DNA from: Bacteroidota bacterium
GTDB taxonomy: Bacteria; Bacteroidota; Ignavibacteria; SZUA-365
Direction of reading: 5' to 3'
DNA: 10,487 nucleotides
Assembly: GCA_018224345.1 (NCBI GenBank)
Contig: JAGTUW010000316.1
Location: 1-10,487 of the forward strand
Both the position numbers and the translations under genes were made by a program. This document shows positions 1 through 6,416 of the stretch, piece after piece (the stretch's first letter is position 1; each line of letters opens with the position of its first letter). The notes under the pieces are model-generated. The model ran no database searches, was not told the origin of the DNA, and saw only the letters and a list, made by a program, of their open reading frames with translations.

Positions 1-221
1 TAGGACGCAAAATTCTTCCTGGATGAAGCGCGTTCCTGAATGGTAAAGGATGCTTCTCCCTGCAGTTGCTCAAGGGTCTTGTGCAGGAGGGCATAGAAAT
101 CGTTTCCGCTTCTCGAGATTATGGTAATGGGGAAAAGCCCTGGAAACTCGAAATGCGAACGAAGAACGTCCAGTACTTCCTCGTGTGTCAACGAATTCCG
201 GGGCCTCTCAGAATCTGTCAT
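1..221 (-). CDS. DUF493/YbeD-like protein, partial (C-terminus beyond left edge)
   Basis: Seventy-three codons are visible from an ATG at 221 before the frame leaves the window. The protein shows the pattern I associate with the DUF493 (YbeD) family of small cytosolic proteins of about 90 residues: an FPGLFPITII strand near residues 26-35, an F-x-A-L-L helix around 42-46, and an R-x-S-S-x-K-x-(F/Y)-x-S segment at 64-73, where the family carries a conserved R-x-S-x-x-G/N-x-Y-x-S motif. The biochemical role of the family is not settled; a ligand-binding ACT-like fold is known for YbeD. The ATG follows the rseC stop codon directly (TGA then ATG), and an AGGAGAAGGA stretch inside the end of rseC supplies the ribosome binding site. 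It is therefore probably translated with rseC as the last visible gene of the rnf operon. Family call is by pattern memory only. Confidence 0.72.
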   Translation of the reverse strand, partial: MTDSERPRNSLTHEEVLDVLRSHFEFPGLFPITIISRSGNDFYALLHKTLEQLQGEASFTIQERASSRKNFAS

Positions 222-665
222 TCAGTCCTTCTCCTGCACAAAAACGATATCCGGCATCATCGCGTGCTCATCCGTGTGCCAGCCTCCAAACAGGAATATG
301 AGATAATACATCCCGGCGGCACCGATACCGACGATGAAAGACCACAATTCCGTCGCCATGATTCCGGGATCATAGACATACGTTCCGAAGAGAACACCCC
401 CCAGAATCAGGAGAAGAGGAATTCCGTAGAGAAGAATAGCCGCTTTGAACATATCTTCTCCGTGCACAACAATGCGGACACGATCACCAGTGTGTACACC
501 GAAGGGATCGCGGGCAACGACGGTGTTCTGCTTCGCGTCGCCCGGGCCGCAGAATATCCTGGCAGTACATTCCTCGCAGGCATCGTTGATGCTGACGGCA
601 ATTGTTGCCTGTCCCTCATCGACGGAGAGCACAATCCCCTCTTCGTAAATGTCTTCACCGCGCAT
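222..665 (-). CDS. rseC: RseC/MucC-family membrane protein (SoxR-reducing system type)
   Basis: A 147-residue inner-membrane protein. The N-terminal soluble part has the RseC cysteine signature C30-x2-C33-x5-C39, the same spacing as in Escherichia coli RseC. Two hydrophobic helices follow at about 73-97 and 106-128, then a short polar tail. Family members are linked to Rnf/Rsx complexes: in E. coli RseC acts with RsxABCDGE in reducing SoxR, and rseC genes often accompany rnf genes in other phyla. The cysteines suggest a redox or metal-binding role in maturation or regulation of the complex; that is inference. The start at 665 has a good SD (GGAAGGA, 7 bases upstream). It is separated from rnfB by 163 bases, the widest gap inside the operon, and its stop abuts the next start. 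Confidence 0.85.
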   Translation of the reverse strand: MRGEDIYEEGIVLSVDEGQATIAVSINDACEECTARIFCGPGDAKQNTVVARDPFGVHTGDRVRIVVHGEDMFKAAILLYGIPLLLILGGVLFGTYVYDPGIMATELWSFIVGIGAAGMYYLIFLFGGWHTDEHAMMPDIVFVQEKD

Positions 666-828
666 GTAGTATTCCTTCCAGCAATGATGAGGTCAATTGC
701 GACCTTCCTGGACGTGATTGCTGCAGGACGGACAGAGAGACAACCTTGAACAGGTCTGGCCTGTCAGCGGCTGATCTGTGAGCGGACAACAAGCAGTGCC
801 TTCAGGGGAGACCCCCGGTATCCGGATA
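666..828. other. rnfB-rseC intergenic gap with small palindromes
   Basis: This is 163 bases with no convincing gene. On the strand of transcription it holds a perfect 10-base palindrome, TATCCGGATA (819-828), directly after the rnfB stop; a short GGGG-tct-CCCC-type inverted repeat around 804-816; an ACAGG/CCTGT hairpin (750-764); and a TCAGC-g-GCTGA palindrome (764-774). None is followed by a T-tract on the minus strand, so I do not call a terminator. They could slow exonucleases or polymerase and lower rseC expression relative to rnfB (inference). The SD of rseC lies at the low-coordinate end. Confidence 0.4.
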
Positions 829-1695
829 TCAGTTGTTCTGTTCCGGAGCGATACGGCTCGCTTCCTTTTTTTCCTCGACCTGATACTCTGCGAAAGCTTC
901 ACGCAGATAGCAGATGGCGGATGTCTTGCATTTATCGAACGGAATTTTGTCCGGATCAAACTTGTCCCACTGAATCACTGCGAGACCATCCTCCATAATC
1001 ACGCCGCCGTCGGATTTCCGTGCGCAGATGCCGCAGCCGATGCAGGCCACATCGCATACTTCCTTGGCCGTCTTGGGATCGTCATGACTTTTGCAGAACA
1101 CGAAAACTTCGCGGTCCGCCGGGTGCAATTCGATGATGTCACGGGGACATGCGGTCACACACATCCCACATCCTGTGCAAAGATCATCGATTACGACAGG
1201 CAAGCCGTTGTCATTGAGATGAATCGCATTGAACGTGCAGGCCTCGACGCAATCGCCGCCACCGAGACATCCATACTGACACATTTTCGTTCCGCCACTG
1301 ACAAGATCCATCGTCGAGCAGGTCTGTGGCCCACGATACTCGACCATCTTGCGTGCAGCTTCGATGTTTCCGCCACGACAGAGAACCCGTGCGACAATTT
1401 TTGTCGATGTACCGGCATCGATACCGAGAATATTCGCGATATCGTTGGCAACCTCCTGTCCCCCTACCGGGCAACCACTGGGGGCAATTTCACCTTCGAC
1501 GACATTCACGGCGAAATCATAGCAACCGGCCTTGCCGCATGCGCCGCAATTGACGCCGGGGAGTACTTCATTGACCTTTGCGATCCTGGGATCTTCCTCG
1601 ACATATAGTTTTTTGTCCGCGATGGCGAGAGCGCCCGCGAAAATGAAGCCGAGTCCGCCCATCGTGGCAATTGCGATCAGAATATTGATATCCAT
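829..1695 (-). CDS. rnfB: Rnf complex subunit B, polyferredoxin
   Basis: RnfB (288 residues) carries electrons from ferredoxin into the Rnf complex on the cytoplasmic face. An N-terminal membrane helix spans about 4-26. The Rnf-type Fe-S domain follows with C50-x2-C53-x4-C58-x16-C75. A complete two-cluster ferredoxin domain comes next: C139, C143, C149, C153 and then C173-x2-C176-x2-C179-x3-C183-P. A second ferredoxin-like domain near the C-terminus has C201, C214, C218, C221, C224 and C256, but lacks several expected cysteines (see findings). The length is typical of the long RnfB found outside gammaproteobacteria. An upstream in-frame ATG at 1761 lies inside apbE and would add 22 unrelated polar residues. 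The ATG at 1695 has an AAGAGGT SD 6 bases upstream and begins with the membrane helix, so I chose it. Only four bases separate it from the apbE stop. The tail after residue 272 is charged. Confidence 0.95.
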   Translation of the reverse strand: MDINILIAIATMGGLGFIFAGALAIADKKLYVEEDPRIAKVNEVLPGVNCGACGKAGCYDFAVNVVEGEIAPSGCPVGGQEVANDIANILGIDAGTSTKIVARVLCRGGNIEAARKMVEYRGPQTCSTMDLVSGGTKMCQYGCLGGGDCVEACTFNAIHLNDNGLPVVIDDLCTGCGMCVTACPRDIIELHPADREVFVFCKSHDDPKTAKEVCDVACIGCGICARKSDGGVIMEDGLAVIQWDKFDPDKIPFDKCKTSAICYLREAFAEYQVEEKKEASRIAPEQNN

Positions 1696-1699
1696 GGTA

Positions 1700-2698
1700 T
1701 TACCTCTTTCTGTACCGTTCGAACCCCGGTGTACTGTGTTCGACACCGTGTTCATCAACAATCAGTCCTTCAATATCGGGATAATCGCGCAAAAATTCCA
1801 GACCCTTTCCCGTCCCCAGGACAAACGCGGCGGTCGAAACGGCGTCCGCGGTTGCGACATCGTCTGCGATAACTGAAACGCTTCGCAATCCTCGTGCAGG
1901 AAATCCGGTCGCCGGATCGAATATGTGATGATACCGAACCCCACCCTCCTCGAAATACTGTTCGTAATCACCGGATGTCGCTATCGCGCGGCCATCGAGC
2001 CTGACGACTGTGAGCAATTCGGAGGGTGAACGCGGGTGCTGTATACCCACCTGCCATTCCCCGCCGATGGCGCGGATATCACCTCCCGCATTGATCAGCG
2101 CTTCCGTGACACCGTATTGCCGCAGTATCGCGACAGCGCGATCAACAGCATAGCCCTTGGCAACAGAACCGAAATTCAAGGTCGCTCCGGTACTGCGTCT
2201 CACGTAATTCCCTTGTTCGAGAGTGATCTGCCGCCATCCGCTGCGACCGAGTGCCTCGGTCAGCACATGGTCGGTTGGAATGGCCGGGTTTCCGGAATCG
2301 AATTTCCAGGCACGCAGGACTTCCTCGATCGCGATATCGAACGCGCCGTTACTCCTCTCCCACAATGTGTCACAACGCAACATAAGGTCGTGGATTTCCG
2401 GGGGGACTCTGACGACCGTGGCCTCGGTATGATTCAAACGCCAGACCGGACTCTCAGGCAGATATGTAGAGAACAGTGTATCGACACGGCGCAACTCATA
2501 GAGGGCTGCCGTCATGGCGGCATCGGCATCTGCTGTTTGCATCCCGCGCACCTTGATTTCAATCAGTGTCCCGAGTGCGATCTGTGTGCGCGTGACTGTT
2601 TCGTCGTTTTTCCCTCTGAATTCCAATGCGGCGTAGAACCCCACGCCGAAAAGAACGAGGGTGAGTACTGTCACGGCGAGGGGAGAACGTCGGAACAT
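1700..2698 (-). CDS. apbE: FAD:protein FMN transferase (ApbE)
   Basis: ApbE (332 residues) moves FMN from FAD onto a threonine of target proteins in the extracytoplasmic space, with Mg2+. The expected substrates here are RnfG and RnfD of the same operon. Visible motifs, in order: ALGT (41-44), GAFDI (118-122), NFGSVAKGYAVD (175-186), INAGGDIRAIG (202-212), TSGDYEQYF (241-249), HHIFDPATGFPA (257-268), and the metal-site segment TADAVSTAAFVLG (283-295). A single hydrophobic helix at about 7-26 without a lipobox cysteine suggests a membrane-anchored rather than lipid-anchored enzyme. The SD before the ATG at 2698 is weak, but no other start fits, and the upstream gene ends only 13 bases away, so translational coupling is plausible. 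Length is normal for the family. Confidence 0.95.
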   Translation of the reverse strand: MFRRSPLAVTVLTLVLFGVGFYAALEFRGKNDETVTRTQIALGTLIEIKVRGMQTADADAAMTAALYELRRVDTLFSTYLPESPVWRLNHTEATVVRVPPEIHDLMLRCDTLWERSNGAFDIAIEEVLRAWKFDSGNPAIPTDHVLTEALGRSGWRQITLEQGNYVRRSTGATLNFGSVAKGYAVDRAVAILRQYGVTEALINAGGDIRAIGGEWQVGIQHPRSPSELLTVVRLDGRAIATSGDYEQYFEEGGVRYHHIFDPATGFPARGLRSVSVIADDVATADAVSTAAFVLGTGKGLEFLRDYPDIEGLIVDEHGVEHSTPGFERYRKR

Positions 2699-2711
2699 AC
2701 CGTGTCTTTCG

Positions 2712-3458
2712 TTATGCTCGTTCTATGCGAAGCAGGACGCGGTTGGGGGCGCAGGCGATGACATCGCCCGGTCGTGATGCGACCCCGGCATTGCGACAGA
2801 GACCGTGTCGGCAACTCGCTTCATGGACATGCACACCCGCATCAGTGATGGTCACACCGGTACGGCCTTGCGCGCCTGTGACGTCGAGACGACGGTTCCT
2901 TCCACTGAGCGTGATCCGATCAATGATGCCGCGATCATTTTCCACGACAAGAACACTGCCGCTGGAGAAGAGCGATGACAGCATTGCGGTCTCCATGTAC
3001 TCCGCACTGATCATGTATCGCGCTTCACCTGCCTTGAGACTGCTGCGCAGCGTTTGCAATGCAGTAGTGAAATCACCTTTGGGATCGTAGATACGCTTGC
3101 GGTCATCTGTGAGGAGGATGTCTCCGCGGATCGGATCCCCGAGGGGCTGCATCCGCACACGCACCTGTCCACTCCCATGATCGGAACCCATGCTGAGTGT
3201 GTTCCGCCGGAGTGCGGACCGGATAACTCCGCTCCAATGCGTATCGGCATCGATGACCGGCATGCCGTAGCCCGAGGGGAGTTCGGCGGCAAACATGTGC
3301 AGCATGTCGCGGACGAGACGGTCGTCGTCAGGTACAAAAGCGTGCATGGCGAAGCGACGCGACTCACCATCGGCGAGAATGCTGCCGGTTCCGAAGCCCG
3401 CACCGGTGGCCACGGCGGCCAGACCAGAGAGTTTCAGAAACGAACGACGTGAAATCAT
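2712..3458 (-). CDS. Tat-exported protein with C-terminal NusG_II domain
   Basis: A 248-residue protein starting with a textbook twin-arginine signal: S-R-R-S-F-L-K at residues 3-9, a hydrophobic stretch to about 28, and a likely cleavage site near A29-D30. Export through Tat implies folding, possibly with a cofactor, before transport. Residues from about 167 to 246 match the NusG_II domain pattern (the domain-II insert type, not the transcription factor), with C216-R-x-G-L-C221, then S-R-P-G-D-V-I, C236 and P-N-R-V. Such domains occur beside apbE and flavin-related electron-transfer genes in other bacteria. Residues 35-165 resemble nothing I recognise and hold no cysteine or clear metal motif. 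An AGGAG SD lies 6 bases upstream. The position between rnfA and apbE points to a role in Rnf assembly, flavinylation or a periplasmic electron-transfer branch, all inference. Confidence 0.82.
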   Translation of the reverse strand: MISRRSFLKLSGLAAVATGAGFGTGSILADGESRRFAMHAFVPDDDRLVRDMLHMFAAELPSGYGMPVIDADTHWSGVIRSALRRNTLSMGSDHGSGQVRVRMQPLGDPIRGDILLTDDRKRIYDPKGDFTTALQTLRSSLKAGEARYMISAEYMETAMLSSLFSSGSVLVVENDRGIIDRITLSGRNRRLDVTGAQGRTGVTITDAGVHVHEASCRHGLCRNAGVASRPGDVIACAPNRVLLRIERA

Positions 3459-3494
3459 TGTATGCTCCTGTCTAAACTGATTTAATTTGCATGA

Positions 3495-4073
3495 TTATAC
3501 CGTGATCATCCCGGCGAAGCCCATGAACGCCAGGGCGAGCAAGCCAGCCACAACCATTGTGATCGGTGCGCCGCGGAATGATTTGGGGACGTCCGCCAAT
3601 TCAAGTTCCTCACGGATTCCCGCCATGGCCGTAATTGCCAGGGTAAAGCCCGCGCCCGCACCAACGCCGTAGAAAATGCCTTCCACGAAGGAATATTCCT
3701 TCAGCACCATGAACAGCGCCAGTCCGAGAATACTGCAGTTCGTGGTGATCAATGGAAGAAATATACCCAACGCCCTGTACAGTGGCTGACTGACCTTCCT
3801 GACGAACATTTCGACGAATTGCACGAGAGAAGCAATCACGAGGATGAAGGAAACGTACTGGAGATACTCCACCTCGTATGGGACGAGGATAAGATGATAG
3901 ATCAACCATGTGACGATGGCGGTGATCACCATGACAAACGTCGTTGCGAGCCCCATCGGAACCGCGGAGGACAACTTGTTGGAAACGCCGACGAAAGGAC
4001 AGATGCCGAGAAAGTAGGCAAGAACAAAGTTGTTGACCAGTGCGGCAGAAAGAAAAATGAGAATGAGTTCCAT
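3495..4073 (-). CDS. rnfA: Rnf complex subunit A, integral membrane protein
   Basis: RnfA (192 residues) is one of two homologous six-helix membrane subunits. It pairs with RnfE in inverted topology to form part of the ion path and to hold an intramembrane [2Fe-2S] cluster between the two proteins. Its cysteine ligands are visible: C25 in G-I-C-P-F and C113 in L-I-T-T-N-C-S-I-L-G. The sequence is almost wholly hydrophobic, with the G-A-G-A-G-F helix near 137-143 and I-R-E-E at 153-156, and the length equals the family norm. The ATG at 4073 sits four bases after the rnfE stop and has an AGGGA SD. A 36-base gap follows before the Tat/NusG_II gene. Confidence 0.96.
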   Translation of the reverse strand: MELILIFLSAALVNNFVLAYFLGICPFVGVSNKLSSAVPMGLATTFVMVITAIVTWLIYHLILVPYEVEYLQYVSFILVIASLVQFVEMFVRKVSQPLYRALGIFLPLITTNCSILGLALFMVLKEYSFVEGIFYGVGAGAGFTLAITAMAGIREELELADVPKSFRGAPITMVVAGLLALAFMGFAGMITV

Positions 4074-4077
4074 GATA

Positions 4078-4755
4078 TTATCCCTGCCTTATGGAAGTAT
4101 CGATAATCGGCAACTCCGGATGATGCGCGAGCTGGGCTTCATCCGTTTTCCGCTTGTTGCGGAGGGTCAGGTAATTCAGGAAGCCGAGCATTACACCGAG
4201 CGTCAGAAACGCGCCAGCGGGAAGAATCATCACGAGCCATGGTTCGAACATGTCAGGCAACACCTGCAGACCAAGCAGCGTTCGCGAACCGAGAATCTCG
4301 CGAATCCCGCCGAGTGAAGCGAGGGCAATCAAAAAGCCCGTTCCCATGCCCAGCGCATCGACAACAGAGCGCAAGGGATTGTTTTTGGACGAAAACGCTT
4401 CCTGGCGTCCAAGAATCAGGCAGTTGACGACAATCAGTGGGATATACGGCCCCAATTCCTTGCTCAGAGCCGGAAACTGTGCGCGCATGACCAGATCGAC
4501 GACAGTCACGAAGGTCGCAATAATCAGAATGTATGAGGCGATACGGACCTGCGTCGGAACGAGTTTCCTTATCAGTGAAATAATGAAACTCGAGAAGGTG
4601 AGGACGAAGGTCGTGGCGAGGGCCATCGCAATACCGTTCATGGCCGAGACGGTCACGGCGAGGACAGGACACAGGCCCAGCAGCATTTTGAATACGGGAT
4701 TCTGGTCCCATATTCCTTTTTTATACTCGTTGAAGAGTGTCAATTGTTTTTTCAT
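4078..4755 (-). CDS. rnfE: Rnf complex subunit E, integral membrane protein
   Basis: RnfE (225 residues) is the membrane partner and paralogue of RnfA. The cluster-ligand cysteines are C29 (L-L-G-L-C-P-V) and C112 (L-I-V-V-N-C-L-I-L-G-R). The N-terminal segment with G-I-W-x-x-N-P (14-20) is typical, and residues 149-155 read G-G-I-R-E-I-L. Six hydrophobic helices are evident, then a polar tail of about 26 residues from around 200 that is not part of the conserved core. The start overlaps the rnfG stop as ATGA (4752-4755), and an AAGGAG SD lies within the end of rnfG, so translation is probably coupled. Confidence 0.96.
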   Translation of the reverse strand: MKKQLTLFNEYKKGIWDQNPVFKMLLGLCPVLAVTVSAMNGIAMALATTFVLTFSSFIISLIRKLVPTQVRIASYILIIATFVTVVDLVMRAQFPALSKELGPYIPLIVVNCLILGRQEAFSSKNNPLRSVVDALGMGTGFLIALASLGGIREILGSRTLLGLQVLPDMFEPWLVMILPAGAFLTLGVMLGFLNYLTLRNKRKTDEAQLAHHPELPIIDTSIRQG

Positions 4756-5318
4756 TGCCCGGCTCCTTCCGCGATCGCGGCACGAAGCGTTTCGATTCCG
4801 TCGTTGACGATGTTGACGATCGCTACAGCGGATATTGTCGCGCCGGTGATTGTTTCAACTTCATTGTCCGCCGTGGCCGGGGCACCCTTGACCCATTTGA
4901 CATGCGGATCGGCATTGAGACCTTCAAACTGCCCACGAAACGGATCTTCCAGTATCTTTGTGCCTAACCCCGGTGTCTCCGTCTGGTCGATGATCTCGAT
5001 TGATTTAATGGTATTCAGATCCTGACTGAGACCAACCATGATGCGGATTGCCCCCTGAAATCCATTGCCTTCCCAAGGGAGGGCATACCCGACCGGGTTT
5101 TTTGTTTCATCGAATACTCGATAGAGTTCGAACGGGACATCGGTCACCAATTCATAATCGTCAGCTTCGGTTTGCACCAGAAAAATGGCGCGTTCAGTAT
5201 CCGCCTTCTTGTTGGCGGCGATGAGTGGATCGGCCCAACTGCTGAGCAGGGCCAGTCCGCCGCCGGAGACGACACCAACGAAGCTGAGGGTGATGAGCAT
5301 CCGTATAATATTTTTCAT
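4752..5318 (-). CDS. rnfG: Rnf complex subunit G, covalent FMN protein
   Basis: RnfG (188 residues) is anchored by one N-terminal helix (about 6-27), with the bulk of the protein on the extracytoplasmic side. It carries an FMN linked to a threonine through phosphoester. The attachment motif is intact: E155-T-I-T-G-A-T161-I-S, with T161 the expected flavinylated residue. The upstream FMN-binding-domain signature T-E-T-P-G-L-G-T (113-120) is also present. FMN would be attached by the ApbE encoded three genes downstream. The protein passes electrons between RnfD and the rest of the complex. Both ends overlap neighbours by ATGA (with rnfD at 5315-5318 and rnfE at 4752-4755). GGAGGCAAAGG upstream of the ATG serves as SD. 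Confidence 0.96.
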   Translation of the reverse strand: MKNIIRMLITLSFVGVVSGGGLALLSSWADPLIAANKKADTERAIFLVQTEADDYELVTDVPFELYRVFDETKNPVGYALPWEGNGFQGAIRIMVGLSQDLNTIKSIEIIDQTETPGLGTKILEDPFRGQFEGLNADPHVKWVKGAPATADNEVETITGATISAVAIVNIVNDGIETLRAAIAEGAGQ

Positions 5319-6289
5319 GCCTTTGCCTCCCCAAAAATTCCGGGTTGCGTATAGCGGTTAATCAACGGAACAAATGCATTCATGAAGAGAATGGCATACA
5401 TGACGCCTTCGGGCAGTCCGCCATACACACGGATTACGACGAGCATGAGCGAAATCCCCAGCCCGTATACCCACATCCCTTTCCCGGTAACCGGGGAGGT
5501 GACCATATCCGTTGCCATGAACATTGCTCCGAAGAGAAAACTCCCGGCAAACAGATGGAAAACGGGACTCGGCGCCGCAGGATCGAGTAGCCACAGTGCC
5601 CCTCCGAAAAGAAAGACACCGACGACCATTGCAGCGGGGATACGCCAGTTGGCGACACCCGTCACCAGGAGGAACCCGCCTCCGAGCAGAACGGCCAGGG
5701 CGGAGGTCTCACCCAGGGAACCACCGACATTTCCGATGATCAACGGTGATACGGCAGTTGCAACCCCATCGAATTTCAATGCAGCCAGTGGTGTAGCCGA
5801 CGACACGGTATCGACGGCGTAGGAGGGCATGGTCCAGGTCGTGATCGCTACCGGAAATGCCGCCTGAAGAAACGCACGCCCGACAAGGGCGGGATTGAAA
5901 ATGTTATACCCGAGACCGCCGAATACCATCTTGCCGATGGCGACACCGAACACCGATCCGAGCGCGGTGAAGGTCAGTGAGAAATGCGGCGGCACGATCA
6001 GACCGAGCAACAACCCGGTGATGACGGCACTACCGTCCATGACGGCGATCGGCTTCTTCAACAAATACTGAATGAATGCTTCCGTCCCGACAGCGAATAT
6101 GACCGCAACGGCAATCACAAGGAGTTGATAGAAACCGAAAAAGACGACGGCCGAAATCACGCAAGGAAGCAACGCGAGAACGACAAACCACATGACCTGT
6201 TTTGTCGTCCAACGGGAATGCAGATGAGGCGAAGTCGAGAGCAGAAGCTCTGACCCATTCGAGGCCTCGGTCACTGTTACGCTTGACAT
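5315..6289 (-). CDS. rnfD: Rnf complex subunit D, membrane flavoprotein
   Basis: RnfD (324 residues) is a multi-helix membrane subunit homologous to NqrB, with a covalently bound FMN and a role in the ion path. Evidence: an N-terminal S-T-S-P-H-L (18-23), the strongly conserved G-G-L-G-Y-N-I-F-N-P-A-L-V-G-R segment (124-138), the FMN attachment region D160-T-V-S-S-A-T166-P-L with T166 as the expected site, and M-A-T-D-M-V-T-S-P-V-T-G-K-G (258-271) near the last helices. The residue before A-T is serine rather than the more usual glycine. The ATG at 6289 has an AGGA only three bases upstream, inside a direct repeat. Upstream lies a 127-base gap to rnfC. The stop overlaps the rnfG start. Confidence 0.96.
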   Translation of the reverse strand: MSSVTVTEASNGSELLLSTSPHLHSRWTTKQVMWFVVLALLPCVISAVVFFGFYQLLVIAVAVIFAVGTEAFIQYLLKKPIAVMDGSAVITGLLLGLIVPPHFSLTFTALGSVFGVAIGKMVFGGLGYNIFNPALVGRAFLQAAFPVAITTWTMPSYAVDTVSSATPLAALKFDGVATAVSPLIIGNVGGSLGETSALAVLLGGGFLLVTGVANWRIPAAMVVGVFLFGGALWLLDPAAPSPVFHLFAGSFLFGAMFMATDMVTSPVTGKGMWVYGLGISLMLVVIRVYGGLPEGVMYAILFMNAFVPLINRYTQPGIFGEAKA

Positions 6290-6324
6290 GAATCCTGTTC
6301 GTTTCGTTTATGAATTCTGTTCGT
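6288..6324. repeat. 22-base-period direct repeat over the rnfD start region
   Basis: Two 15-base units (plus strand ATGAATCCTGTTCGT at 6288-6302 and ATGAATTCTGTTCGT at 6310-6324) differ at one position and are spaced 22 bases start to start. On the coding (minus) strand the downstream copy reads ACGAACAGGATTCAT and contributes the SD and the first bases of the rnfD ATG. The upstream copy has A in place of G, so it lacks AGGA, and it is followed by A, so it lacks the ATG. The surrounding sequence is rich in ACGAAAC/ACGAAC words, and a perfect tandem 7-mer (GTCGTAC twice, 6334-6347) lies next to it. Confidence 0.7.
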
Positions 6325-6416
6325 GTTTGTTTCGTCGTACGTCGTACAGACGCGTGTGGAAGTGGTGCCGTGGGCCTGTCCGGAGCACATAACGGGAATA
6401 CACGGCCAAGGGTCAC

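Noticed and set aside
66..749. 227-codon open frame on the plus strand
   Set aside because: Antisense to rseC and the DUF493-like gene; both of these have family motifs and SD sites.
693..820. Cysteine-rich open stretch after rnfB on the minus strand (C-C-P-L ... C-P-S-C-S-N-H)
   Set aside because: About 40 codons without ATG or GTG start and without SD; it is the tail of a frame overlapping rnfB out of register and does not restore the missing RnfB cysteines.
778..1608. 276-codon open frame on the plus strand
   Set aside because: It lies antisense to rnfB, whose Fe-S motifs prove the minus-strand reading; no family resemblance and no SD.
1696..1761. Upstream ATG of rnfB at 1761
   Set aside because: It lies within apbE, and the added 22 residues are polar and precede the membrane helix; the ATG at 1695 has a good SD.
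2036..2761. 241-codon open frame on the plus strand
   Set aside because: Antisense to apbE, whose conserved motifs cover this stretch.
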